From positions 1 to 12,539 of the forward strand of contig JAKPSO010000594.1 of the NCBI GenBank assembly GCA_029571495.1: 12,539 bases of DNA, written 5' to 3'. The notes beneath the pieces are model-generated. The model ran no database searches. It was not told where the DNA came from and was given only the letters and a program-made list of their open reading frames with translations. Shown here piece by piece: positions 1 through 7,251 of the stretch. Source of the stretch: Pseudomonadota bacterium (lineage in GTDB: Bacteria > Pseudomonadota > Gammaproteobacteria > Burkholderiales > Casimicrobiaceae). Position 1 is the first letter of the stretch; every line of letters starts with the position of its first letter. The translations under genes and the position numbers were made by a program.

Positions 1-69
1 TTATGGGTCGTTCGGAGGCTCCGCATGCGTTCCGAGCGTTGGCCGCGAGCTCTCCGTTGCGCACTAATG

Positions 70-1155
70 TCAGCGCTTACTCTTGGTTGGCGCTTTACGC
101 GCTGGAGCCTTTGCTCGGCTTGTCGCCTGGCGGGTCGGCACTGTCGTTTCCCGTTCGACGAGCTTGGTTTCGAGTACAGTGACCTGCGGCGCGTCGCCGC
201 GCTGAGCAGCGAGGACGGCTTCGACCAACGCCGCCGCCGCCTCTGCCAACGGTTGCTTCACGCTGGTGAGCGTCGGGTGCATTTGGCTCGCGAGCGGCAA
301 ATCGTCATACCCGACCACCCACACATCATCCGGCACGCGCCGTCCCTCGGCGCTGAGCAGCGCGACTGCAGTCATCGCAATCAAATCGGAGCACGCAAAA
401 ATCGCGTCAAAGTCCTGTGTGTGCCGCAACAAATCAGACAGTGCACGGCGTGCCGCCGCCGCTTCAAACGGAATCGCCGCTGTGAGGCCTGGGTTGACCA
501 TGCGCTTGGCCTCAACGAGTGCGTCGCGGTAGCCCTCGAAGCGCAGCGCAACTTCGGGTAGCCGCGTGTCCCCTAAGAACAAAATGCGATTTCGGCCGCC
601 GCTCAGCAAGCGCCGCGTGGCGAGTTGGCCGCCCAAACGGTTGTCGCTGCCAACAACGGAGTAAGGCGTTCCGGGGAGCGCGGCACCCCAAACGGCAATG
701 GGTGTGTTGTGATTCGCGAGCGTAGACAACGCGTAGTGATGTTGCCACTGCCCGATCACGATGACGCCTAATGCGCGACCCGAGCGAACGATGCGTTCAA
801 GGTCGTCAAGGCTGTCTTCGCCGATCCGCGTGAACAGCATGTCGAATCCCCGCGAAGTCAAAGCGTCGGCCAGTTCTCCAAGCAGCGCGATGAAGAACGG
901 GTCAGACACAGGCTGTGCGTCGGTCGACGCCTTCGGGAGGACCACCGCAATGGTTTGTGTTTGTCCGCGCCTCAGGTTTTGAGCGCCGACGTTGACGCTG
1001 AATCGAAGGGAGTTTGCGAGATCAACGATGCGCTTACGCGTTTTCTCGTTTACTAACGTGCTTCCAGCCAATGCGCGCGACACGGTCGATACTGACACGC
1101 CTGCGAGCCGGGCGATGTCTACCATTTGTGTGCGATCAGGCGGTGGGGCTGACAT
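70..1155 (-). CDS. LacI-family transcriptional repressor, probable sucrose regulator
   Basis: DNA-binding repressor of the LacI/GalR family, 361 residues from the chosen ATG, about the usual family length. Residues 11-30 form the helix-turn-helix (MVDIARLAGVSVSTVSRAL). The hinge (AQNLRRG) keeps the leucine that LacI proteins insert at the central CpG of their operators. The remainder reads as the two-lobed periplasmic-binding-protein-like effector domain, with family segments such as AIFACSDLIAMTAVALL and VVGYDDLPLASQMHPTLTSVKQP. A basic, Ala/Lys-rich tail ends the protein. The frame is open up to 1332, but the extra 59 residues do not look like LacI sequence, so the ATG ten residues before the helix-turn-helix is preferred; no strong Shine-Dalgarno supports it. 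It is divergent from the TonB receptor and close to two copies of a LacI-type palindrome. The inducer (sucrose or a product) is inferred from neighbours only. Confidence 0.92.
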   Translation of the reverse strand: MSAPPPDRTQMVDIARLAGVSVSTVSRALAGSTLVNEKTRKRIVDLANSLRFSVNVGAQNLRRGQTQTIAVVLPKASTDAQPVSDPFFIALLGELADALTSRGFDMLFTRIGEDSLDDLERIVRSGRALGVIVIGQWQHHYALSTLANHNTPIAVWGAALPGTPYSVVGSDNRLGGQLATRRLLSGGRNRILFLGDTRLPEVALRFEGYRDALVEAKRMVNPGLTAAIPFEAAAARRALSDLLRHTQDFDAIFACSDLIAMTAVALLSAEGRRVPDDVWVVGYDDLPLASQMHPTLTSVKQPLAEAAAALVEAVLAAQRGDAPQVTVLETKLVERETTVPTRQATSRAKAPARKAPTKSKR

Positions 1156-1279
1156 GTCGAAGATCGATATGAACGTGCGTGATTTTGACTCATCAAACGC
1201 TTCAATGCCTCTGCGGTCTGTGAATTTAGTTGCGACTGTTTCATGAGCATAGTTTCGGTGGGGTCGTAGGCGGTCAACT

Positions 1280-1293
1280 GTCGCACGTTTGCA
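1280..1293. promoter_or_regulatory. Weak operator-like site (possible auxiliary operator)
   Basis: The right half GTTTGCA matches the main operator perfectly and the left half matches at 3 of 7 positions (10/14 overall). Its centre is 117 bp from the centre of the main operator, close to eleven helical turns, which would suit looping. Sequences inside genes in this window match equally well or better, so this is tentative. Confidence 0.2.
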
Positions 1294-1396
1294 ACACTTC
1301 ATCTTGTCGCGAAGCAGGCGGAAAAGTCGCAACTCTCTGATTTTTAAGTCAAATTGTCAGCATCATCGATGCGTGCAACAGTTCTGCATGAAAAAA

Positions 1397-1410
1397 TGCA
1401 AACGTTTGCA
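1397..1410. promoter_or_regulatory. LacI-type operator upstream of TonB receptor
   Basis: Perfect 14-bp palindrome TGCAAACGTTTGCA with a central CpG, the usual form of a LacI/GalR-family operator. The identical 14-mer recurs at 5780-5793 between the sucrose phosphorylase and transporter genes. A further half-site-like TTGCAAAA follows at 1414-1421. It lies about 90 bp before the receptor ATG and overlaps the predicted -35 box, so binding should block RNA polymerase. It may also control the repressor's own gene. The assignment to the neighbouring repressor is inferred from position and shape. Confidence 0.85.
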
Positions 1411-1434
1411 AAATTGCAAAAGTGCCCCTACACT
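1406..1434 (+). promoter_or_regulatory. Probable sigma70 promoter of the TonB receptor gene
   Basis: TTGCAA (1406-1411), a 17-nt spacer and TACACT (1429-1434) make a reasonable -35/-10 pair. Transcription would begin near 1441, giving a leader of about 60 nt before the ATG at 1501. The -35 hexamer lies within and just past the right half of the operator, consistent with direct repression. Confidence 0.6.
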
Positions 1435-1500
1435 TGCGACAGATTTTGAGAAACACGGGCGCCGTTGCCCGAAAACAAGACACCACCATAAGGAGCACAC

Positions 1501-3789
1501 ATGGCAATCGATACCCGATTCAAGAAAACCGCAGTCGCACTCGCGCTGAGCGGAGCTTTCGCAGCAACATCCTATGCGCAGACGGCGCCGGATGCGGACA
1601 AACCCGTGATGGACCTTGACCGTGTGGTGATCACAGGTACCGCGACTGCGACTTCGAAGATCAAGCAGAGCGTATCCGTCTCGACGCTCGACGGAGAGCA
1701 GATCACACGCTTTGCGACGCCTAGCGCATCGGAAGTATTGCGGTCGGTGCCCGGAATCCGCGCTGAGTCATCTGGCGGTGAAGGTAATGCCAACGTTGTC
1801 ATTCGTGGTGTACCCCTATCGACCGGCGGTGCGCGCTACGTGCAATTTCAAGAGGACGGTTTGCCCGTTGTGCTCTTCGGCGACATCGCCTTCGGCACCG
1901 CCGATTCGTTTATCAAGGCGGATGGCACGGTGGATCGACTAGAGGTGATCCGCGGAGGTTCGGCGTCCGCTTTGGCCACTAACTCGCCAGGCGGCATCGT
2001 CAACTTCATCTCCAAGACCGGTGAAGACGCTGGTGGCGGTGTTGGCGTATCAATGGGCGTCGGCCACAAGGCGTACCGCGTTGATTTTGATTACGGCAAT
2101 TCGATTTCGAAAGACACGCGCTATTTCGTCGGTGGATACGTTCGTTCGGGCGAAGGCGTTCGTGACACCGGCGTGACCACCGAAGAGGGCGGCCATGTCA
2201 AAGCAAACGTAACGAAGACTTTTGCTGGCGGATACGTGCGGGCGAGCGTCAAATTCCTCGACGATCACGCACCGACCTTGCTGCCGGTTCCGGTGCTAAC
2301 GAGCAACGGGAACATCTCCGCGATCCCGGGTGTCGATCCACGCACGGCAACGTTCTACTCGAACAATCTCAATCCCGATGTCGTACTGACGCGCAACAAT
2401 CAAAAGGTTGCGACCAACATCAACGATGGTCTGCGCGTTCGTGGTGGCGCATTTGGCGTCGAAGGCGCACTCGATGTCGCAGGTTTCAAGGTTGAGAATA
2501 AGTTCCGCGTCGCGGACTACAGTGGGCGCTTCGCTGGCATCTTCGCCGCTGACTCTGGAACCGTGGGAACGTACACCATTGCCAGCGGTGCCAACAAAGG
2601 CCAAACGTGGACTGGTCGCGCGTTCACCGCCGCAGTGTTCAACACCTCTATCGACGATCTTGGGTCTGTAACCAATGACCTCAAAGCGTCGAAGTCATTC
2701 AAGCTCGATAACGGTCAAGTTACAGGAGCCGCTGGTCTGTTCTATTCTCGCCAAGACGTGGGCTTGACTTGGAACTTCAATCACTACCTGATGCAAGCCG
2801 TCGGCACGAATGCCGCATTGCTCGCCTCAAAAAATACTTCGACCACCGTGCCCGGTGCCCTCGCACTGGGGACAGACGTTTGGGGTGGTTGCTGCAATCG
2901 CTACATTGACGCGAACTACACAACCGTATCGCCGTACGCGTCGATTGCCTATGAAGCAGGCGCGCTGAACATCGACGCGAGCATTCGTAGTGATCGCCAA
3001 AGCGCAGGTGGTGTGTTCAATCAAGCAGTGAACCAGGCCTACTCCAGCGCCAACGATCACAAGATCGACTACAGCTTGAGCCACACGTCTTACTCGCTTG
3101 GCGCAAACTTCCGTCTCAACCGTGACGTTGCCGCATTCGCGCGTGTCAGCGACGGCGTCGCGTTCGCCGCTGATCGTTTGATGTTCAATGGCTACGAATT
3201 GAATAGCAAGACTGCAATTCCAATCAACACCATTAAGCAGCTTGAAGGCGGCTTCAAGTGGCGCCAAGGTTCCACTAGTGCTTTCGTGACGTTCTTCAAT
3301 GCAAAGACCAACGAAACCAATTACGAAGCCACGACTCAGAAAACGACATCCCGATCTTATCGTTCTAATGGCGCGGAACTTGAGGCAGCGAGTCGCTTTG
3401 GCAACTTCAGCCTGACCGGTGGCCTCACTTACACCGACGCTAAAGTCACTGCGGCGGAGACACCCAGCATCGTTGGCAAGAAGCCGCGTCGGCAAGCTGA
3501 CTTTGTCTATCAACTCTCTCCGTCGTACACCATGGGTAACGCGTCCATCGGTGTGGCGCTTGTGGGCACCACGAAGTCATGGGGTGATGATGACAACACG
3601 ATTCGTTTGCCGGGATACAACGTGTTCAACGCGTACGTGAACTACGCGTTCACGCCAAAGCTGTCGGTGAATCTGTCCGTCAATAACCTAAATAACGCGA
3701 TTGGCTACACAGAGGTTGAAGGCGACGGCCACGCAGCGCGTTCCATCAACGGTCGCTCGGTAAAGGCCGCTCTGCGTTACACGTTCTAG
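1501..3789 (+). CDS. TonB-dependent outer-membrane receptor, probable sucrose/oligosaccharide uptake (SuxA-like)
   Basis: 762 residues. Residues 1-26 are a classical signal peptide with probable cleavage after SYA. A TonB-box-like segment (RVVITGT, about 41-47) comes next, then the plug domain, recognisable from ASEVLRSVPGIRAE, VVIRGVP, DRLEVIRGGSASAL and NSPGGIVNFISKTG. The rest is the 22-strand barrel, ending in an aromatic residue as expected (ALRYTF). There is no N-terminal STN domain, so signalling to an anti-sigma factor is unlikely. An adjacent cysteine pair (C464-C465, in WGGCCNRY) falls in a predicted loop region. AAGGAG five bases before the ATG sets the start. The receptor would bring substrate into the periplasm using TonB-ExbBD energy. 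Sucrose as substrate is inferred from the shared operator with the phosphorylase/transporter pair and from the analogous Xanthomonas locus. Confidence 0.93.
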   Translation: MAIDTRFKKTAVALALSGAFAATSYAQTAPDADKPVMDLDRVVITGTATATSKIKQSVSVSTLDGEQITRFATPSASEVLRSVPGIRAESSGGEGNANVVIRGVPLSTGGARYVQFQEDGLPVVLFGDIAFGTADSFIKADGTVDRLEVIRGGSASALATNSPGGIVNFISKTGEDAGGGVGVSMGVGHKAYRVDFDYGNSISKDTRYFVGGYVRSGEGVRDTGVTTEEGGHVKANVTKTFAGGYVRASVKFLDDHAPTLLPVPVLTSNGNISAIPGVDPRTATFYSNNLNPDVVLTRNNQKVATNINDGLRVRGGAFGVEGALDVAGFKVENKFRVADYSGRFAGIFAADSGTVGTYTIASGANKGQTWTGRAFTAAVFNTSIDDLGSVTNDLKASKSFKLDNGQVTGAAGLFYSRQDVGLTWNFNHYLMQAVGTNAALLASKNTSTTVPGALALGTDVWGGCCNRYIDANYTTVSPYASIAYEAGALNIDASIRSDRQSAGGVFNQAVNQAYSSANDHKIDYSLSHTSYSLGANFRLNRDVAAFARVSDGVAFAADRLMFNGYELNSKTAIPINTIKQLEGGFKWRQGSTSAFVTFFNAKTNETNYEATTQKTTSRSYRSNGAELEAASRFGNFSLTGGLTYTDAKVTAAETPSIVGKKPRRQADFVYQLSPSYTMGNASIGVALVGTTKSWGDDDNTIRLPGYNVFNAYVNYAFTPKLSVNLSVNNLNNAIGYTEVEGDGHAARSINGRSVKAALRYTF

Positions 3790-3812
3790 ACGCAAGACCT
3801 TCAAAAAGGGAG

Positions 3813-3842
3813 CCACGGCGCGATCGCACGTCGCGACCGTGG
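3813..3842 (+). other. Stem-loop after the TonB receptor gene
   Basis: CCACGG-CGCGA pairs with TCGCG-a-CCGTGG around a 7-nt loop, giving eleven base pairs with one bulged base. It starts 23 bases after the stop codon and has no T-run. It could protect the messenger's 3' end or assist the terminator just downstream. Confidence 0.5.
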
Positions 3843-3870
3843 ACACGGCTACGGATCGTCTCTCCGTCTC

Positions 3871-3905
3871 AAACCGCACCGCCTACCCCACGGTGCGGTT
3901 TTTTT
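3871..3905 (+). terminator. Rho-independent terminator of the TonB receptor gene
   Basis: An 11-bp perfect stem (AAACCGCACCG with CGGTGCGGTTT), a 9-nt loop and an uninterrupted T-run (3899-3905) directly after it. It is placed and oriented to end receptor transcription before the convergent phosphorylase gene. Confidence 0.9.
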
Positions 3906-3962
3906 ATGCATGAAGCACGCTGACGCGATGCGCTTTGAATCGACGGAACAGCTGCAAACCGC

Positions 3963-3995
3963 CTTCACACCAGTGCGTGCTGTGCTGTTGTGAAG
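3963..3995 (-). other. Stem-loop downstream of the sucrose phosphorylase gene
   Basis: CTTCACA-c-CAG pairs with CTG-t-TGTGAAG around an 11-nt loop, ten base pairs with one mismatch. It lies about 75 bases past the phosphorylase stop in the minus direction. No T-run follows on that strand, so it is at best part of a factor-dependent terminator. The rest of 3906-4070 shows no recognisable feature. Confidence 0.3.
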
Positions 3996-4070
3996 TTAGG
4001 GTGCGCCGACCGCTTCGGACGCGCGCGGCATGCTGGGATAGGAGTACTGCGCAGCGTTGCGTGGACTCAT

Positions 4071-5657
4071 TCAGCGTTCCTGCCGTTTGGATTCGCAGCC
4101 GCTGTTATCGCCGCAGGCACAGGGCAAAGACGTGGTGGCATTGAACGCCGCTGAAGCGCTTTGCGCCACGCAAGTCGGAGCGCGCGAGATCCATTCAGGT
4201 AAGTTGCCGGCGTCAGATTTGCTGGCGTGAATATCCCATTGCAGCGTCGCAAAATCTACGTCCAACACGGCGGTATGAGCGCCTCGTTGCCAGCGCAGTG
4301 ACAAGGACTGCGTGCCATTCAACGAGTACGAGAATGTGCCGCCGAACGATGGGTGCGCGTTGCGAAACTTGATCAACGCGATGAGGTCTTGAACCAGCGG
4401 CGTATCGAGGGCCCCATCAATTTCCGTTGCGTTGTAGTAATGCCGGTTGATATCGCGGCCCACGAGCGAGCGCTTGAGCAACGACATATCGTTGCGACCG
4501 CCGAGCAAGCCGACGTAATAAACCTGCGGTACACCGGGCAAGAAAAACTGGATCGCGCGCGTGAGGAGGTAATCGGAAATGTTGCCGCCAAGCGCATCGA
4601 AATACGTGCAATTGACCTGATACAAATCGAGGTTCGAAGCTGCCGCACCGGTTGCCTCTCGGCTCTGATTTCGGCTGTTACTATGGATTTTCTCCACTGT
4701 AGCGTCGAGCTCACGCGGTGGCACGAGACCGGGCAATGCGTTCGGTCCGTGGCCCTCCGCTCCGATGTCGATAATGCCAATGCCATCGTGCGTGTCGAGC
4801 ACGGTTATCGCATTCTGCGGGCGAATTTCTATCCACCGTGCAAGGGTCTCGGCGGTACGAAAGAAGATGGCGTGCAGCAACAGTGGCGGCAGCGCGAAAT
4901 CGTAGACGCGATCAACGCGGCGCGCGATTTCGATTTGCTTCTGGAAGTGCGAATGCACCTCGACCAATACTTCGAGTCCATAGGCGCGCGCGCGTTGCGT
5001 GAATGAATCAATGAATGCAAACGTCTCGGGCATCATGAACCCACTTCGGCCAGCGCGCTTGATCGCGTATCCGACCGCGTCAAGCCGTACCATAGTCACG
5101 CCCGACGTCGACAACGCAGCCAAAATTGAATCAAGGTAGGCGACGCCTAGCGGATGTTCAACATCAATATCAATTTGCCTTGCCGTAAAGGTAGTCCACA
5201 GAATGCGTCGGGTACCGTCAGCGCACACGTAGGTTGTCATCGGGTGGCTCGGTCGAGGGCGATAGATCGCAAGCAAATCCGCTTCTGTCGCCCCTTTCGG
5301 GAAGACCGCGTTAAAGGTGAGGAAGAGGCCGTTGTACGCCGACTCCTCGCCGCGTGCTAGAAAATCTTGAAACTGCGGCGACTCCGACGACACGTGATTG
5401 ACAATAACGTCGGCCATTACTGGAAGTGTTTGCGAGAGGTCGCGAACGTCATCCCAATTGCCCAATCGGGGATCGACCTGCGTGTGGTCTACAGGGTCGA
5501 AGCCTGCATCCGCGCCATCTATCGGTGCGAAGAACGGCAGTAAATGCACTCCGCCGAACACACCAGCGAGACGATCCGAAAGCAGTCGACGCAGAGCCGA
5601 CACGCCGCCGCCACCGAGTCGGTCAACATACGTGATGAGCTGTACTTTGTTATCCAT
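4071..5657 (-). CDS. Sucrose phosphorylase, GH13 subfamily 18
   Basis: 528 residues from the chosen ATG. It catalyses sucrose + phosphate to alpha-glucose-1-phosphate + fructose in the cytoplasm, saving one ATP compared with hydrolysis. The start MDNKVQLITYVDRLGGG closely follows the Bifidobacterium adolescentis enzyme (MKNKVQLITYADRLG). The GH13 barrel residues are visible: nucleophile D193 (RLDAVGYA), acid/base E233 (EVLVEVHS), transition-state stabiliser D291 (LDTHDGIG). Both mobile fructose/phosphate-binding loops are conserved (IYRPRP at 131-136, NLDLYQ at 342-347), which favours sucrose over sucrose-6-phosphate or glucosylglycerol. An in-frame TTG at 5711 would add 18 unconserved residues; neither start has a good Shine-Dalgarno. 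The C-terminus seems to carry about 33 extra residues, including four cysteines (C496, C513, C515, C521). It is divergent from the transporter across the palindromic operator. Confidence 0.93.
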   Translation of the reverse strand: MDNKVQLITYVDRLGGGGVSALRRLLSDRLAGVFGGVHLLPFFAPIDGADAGFDPVDHTQVDPRLGNWDDVRDLSQTLPVMADVIVNHVSSESPQFQDFLARGEESAYNGLFLTFNAVFPKGATEADLLAIYRPRPSHPMTTYVCADGTRRILWTTFTARQIDIDVEHPLGVAYLDSILAALSTSGVTMVRLDAVGYAIKRAGRSGFMMPETFAFIDSFTQRARAYGLEVLVEVHSHFQKQIEIARRVDRVYDFALPPLLLHAIFFRTAETLARWIEIRPQNAITVLDTHDGIGIIDIGAEGHGPNALPGLVPPRELDATVEKIHSNSRNQSREATGAAASNLDLYQVNCTYFDALGGNISDYLLTRAIQFFLPGVPQVYYVGLLGGRNDMSLLKRSLVGRDINRHYYNATEIDGALDTPLVQDLIALIKFRNAHPSFGGTFSYSLNGTQSLSLRWQRGAHTAVLDVDFATLQWDIHASKSDAGNLPEWISRAPTCVAQSASAAFNATTSLPCACGDNSGCESKRQER

Positions 5658-5768
5658 GCGTGTCGTTGGGCGCAAAGTCTGCGGGTAGTCGGGGCGCGAT
5701 TCGTAGTTCAACCAAGAGCAGGCTCAAGAGCGCAGATGTGCAACAGTTTGTCTATTCGATGGTACATT

Positions 5769-5804
5769 AACACACAAATTGCAAACGTTTGCAATTTGTG
5801 TGTT
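5769..5804. promoter_or_regulatory. 36-bp perfect palindrome containing a LacI-type operator
   Basis: Each base from 5769 to 5786 is complementary to its partner from 5804 to 5787, with no loop. The core TGCAAACGTTTGCA (5780-5793) is identical to the operator upstream of the TonB receptor; the flanks AACACACAAAT / ATTTGTGTGTT extend the symmetry. It sits between the divergent phosphorylase and transporter genes, about 110 bp from one start and 57 bp from the other, and should control both. TTGCAA hexamers occur facing outward on both strands (5789-5794 plus, 5784-5779 minus), as in the receptor promoter, but I could not find convincing -10 boxes at the matching spacing. Confidence 0.85.
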
Positions 5805-5861
5805 GGTTGATGTCAAGCGAACATAGAACGCGATCATCAGCCGCCGCAAGGAGGAGGATTT

Positions 5862-7199
5862 ATGGCATCAACGACCCCGCGACACATGTCGCTTTGGCAA
5901 ATCATCAACATGAACTTTGGATTCTTCGGTATCCAGTTCAGTTTCGGTTTGCAGCAGAGCAACATGAGCCCAATTTACAACTATCTCGGCGCCGATGAAG
6001 CGAGCCTACCGCTTCTGTGGCTCGCGGGACCGATGACCGGTTTGCTCGTGCAACCCATAATCGGCGCGATGTCAGACCGAACGACATCGCGTTGGGGCAG
6101 ACGCACGCCGTACTTCTTGGTCGGTGCGATTTTGTGCAGCCTTTGTTTACTCGTTATGCCATACAGCCCAACGTTGTGGATGGCTGCGAGTCTGTTGTGG
6201 ATCCTTGACGCCGCGAACAATGTAACGATGGAGCCGTACCGCGCGTTCGTGAGCGACAAGCTCGATAAACCGCAGCACGCCATTGGCTTCCTAACGCAGA
6301 GCGCTTTTACGGGACTCGCGCAAACGCTTGCGTATCTTGCGCCGTCGATGCTCGTGTGGTTCGGCATGAACAAAGATGCGGTAGGCAGCAACCAGATTCC
6401 GCAGATCGTTTACGTTGCGTTCATCATCGGTGCCGTGCTTTCGCTTACGTCGATCGCGTGGTCGGTAGTGACTACGCGCGAAGCACCGCTTAGCGATGCG
6501 CAATTGGCGGCAATGAAAGCAAAGCCGCTTTCAATGAAGTCAGCATTGCGTGAAATTATCGACGCGGCGCGAGACATGCCGCCGACCATGAAACAACTCG
6601 CGGTCGTTTACTTATTTCAGTGGTACGCATTGTTTTGCTATTGGCAGTACATCACGCTTGCGGTGTCGCGTTCGCTCTTTGGCACGACTGACGCGACGAC
6701 GACGGCCTTTCGCGACGCTGGATTGCTGACTGGGCAAATGGGCGCCTTCTACAACTTCATTTCATTTGTCAGCGCGTTCGCCATGGTGCCGCTGGTACGC
6801 AGGTTTGGCAGCAAAAGCCTGCACGGCGCGTGCCTCGCGCTGGCAGGCGTTTCCATGCTGCTCCTACCGATGATTCAGGACCGCTGGCTCATGTTCGTGC
6901 CGATGATCGGTGTCGGTGTGGCGTGGGCAAGCATCATGGGCAATCCGTATGTGATGCTCGCCGGAAGCATCCCGCCCGAACGGACGGGCGTGTACATGGG
7001 GATCTTCAACATGTTTATCGTGATCCCGATGATGATTCAGATTTTCACATTGCCGCTGTATTACAAAAGCCTGCTCGCCGGCAATCCGCAAAACGCGATT
7101 CGCTTGGGCGGCGCATTGTTGATCATTGCGGCGATCGCGACGATTTGGGTAAAGGTAGCCGTTGCACCCGCGCCAACTCGCGAAAAACAGGCCGTCTGA
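5862..7199 (+). CDS. MFS/GPH-type sugar:cation symporter, probable sucrose transporter (SuxC/SUT-like)
   Basis: 445 residues with about twelve hydrophobic segments; an inner-membrane carrier probably driven by the proton gradient. Two segments closely resemble plant sucrose transporters and relatives (GPH/SLC45 group): SDRTTSRWGRRTPYF at 71-85, in the loop between helices 2 and 3, and WILDAANN at 113-120 in helix 4, where plant SUTs read WILDxANN. The C-terminal half continues with LVRRFGSKSLHGACLALAGVS and VGVAWASIMGNPYVMLAGSIP, normal for the family. A strong AAGGAGGAGG (5848-5857) five bases... upstream of the ATG fixes the start. It follows the palindromic operator and is divergent from sucrose phosphorylase, so intact sucrose (or a closely related disaccharide) is the likely cargo. 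Maltose or another alpha-glucoside cannot be excluded from sequence. Confidence 0.9.
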   Translation: MASTTPRHMSLWQIINMNFGFFGIQFSFGLQQSNMSPIYNYLGADEASLPLLWLAGPMTGLLVQPIIGAMSDRTTSRWGRRTPYFLVGAILCSLCLLVMPYSPTLWMAASLLWILDAANNVTMEPYRAFVSDKLDKPQHAIGFLTQSAFTGLAQTLAYLAPSMLVWFGMNKDAVGSNQIPQIVYVAFIIGAVLSLTSIAWSVVTTREAPLSDAQLAAMKAKPLSMKSALREIIDAARDMPPTMKQLAVVYLFQWYALFCYWQYITLAVSRSLFGTTDATTTAFRDAGLLTGQMGAFYNFISFVSAFAMVPLVRRFGSKSLHGACLALAGVSMLLLPMIQDRWLMFVPMIGVGVAWASIMGNPYVMLAGSIPPERTGVYMGIFNMFIVIPMMIQIFTLPLYYKSLLAGNPQNAIRLGGALLIIAAIATIWVKVAVAPAPTREKQAV

Positions 7200-7212
7200 T
7201 TGATTTCTAGGC

Positions 7213-7238
7213 GGGAGCGGACCAAATGGAACGCTCCC
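7213..7238. terminator. Hairpin between convergent transporter and transketolase genes
   Basis: GGGAGCG pairs perfectly with CGCTCCC around a 12-nt loop that contains a further CCA/TGG pairing. It lies in the 52-bp gap between the two convergent stop codons and may serve both directions. There is no T-run on either side, so it is a weak or factor-assisted terminator at best. Confidence 0.45.
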
Positions 7239-7251
7239 AACCCACTAACCT

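Larger units (their letters stand above)
1156..1500. other. Divergent intergenic region, lacI-type gene / TonB receptor
   Basis: This 345-bp stretch separates the two divergent start codons. It holds the main operator, a good sigma70-like promoter for the receptor, a weak operator-like sequence near 1280-1293, and the receptor's AAGGAG ribosome-binding site (1490-1495). A possible repressor promoter on the minus strand (TTGACC at 1277-1272, 17-nt spacer, AACTAT at 1254-1249) is too poor to call. The minus-strand frame of the repressor stays open through 1332, but the sequence there does not look like conserved protein. Confidence 0.6.

Noticed and set aside
1..69. Short stretch downstream of the repressor stop
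   Set aside because: Checked on both strands; no gene, terminator with T-run or repeat could be supported in 69 bases at the window edge.
25..561. 178-codon open frame on the plus strand
   Set aside because: It is antisense to the C-terminal half of the LacI-type repressor and looks like compositional noise (Arg/Cys-rich).
1156..1332. In-frame N-terminal extension of the LacI-type repressor (59 residues)
   Set aside because: The residues do not resemble any LacI N-terminus, which normally begins just before the helix-turn-helix; the ATG at 1155 fits the family.
2827..3513. 228-codon open frame on the minus strand
   Set aside because: It is antisense to the intact TonB receptor, with no recognisable domain; it arises from codon bias of the real gene.
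4353..5006. 217-codon open frame on the plus strand
   Set aside because: It is antisense to sucrose phosphorylase, whose catalytic residues all fall in the opposite frame.
5016..5029. Operator half-site TGCAAACGT
   Set aside because: Only one half matches and it lies inside the phosphorylase coding sequence.
5658..5711. TTG start of sucrose phosphorylase 18 codons upstream
   Set aside because: The added residues are not found in the family and there is no Shine-Dalgarno; the ATG at 5657 aligns with known enzymes.
6319..6332. Operator-like sequence CGCAAACGCTTGCG (11/14 match)
   Set aside because: It lies inside the transporter coding region and is not a perfect palindrome; chance plus codon use explains it.
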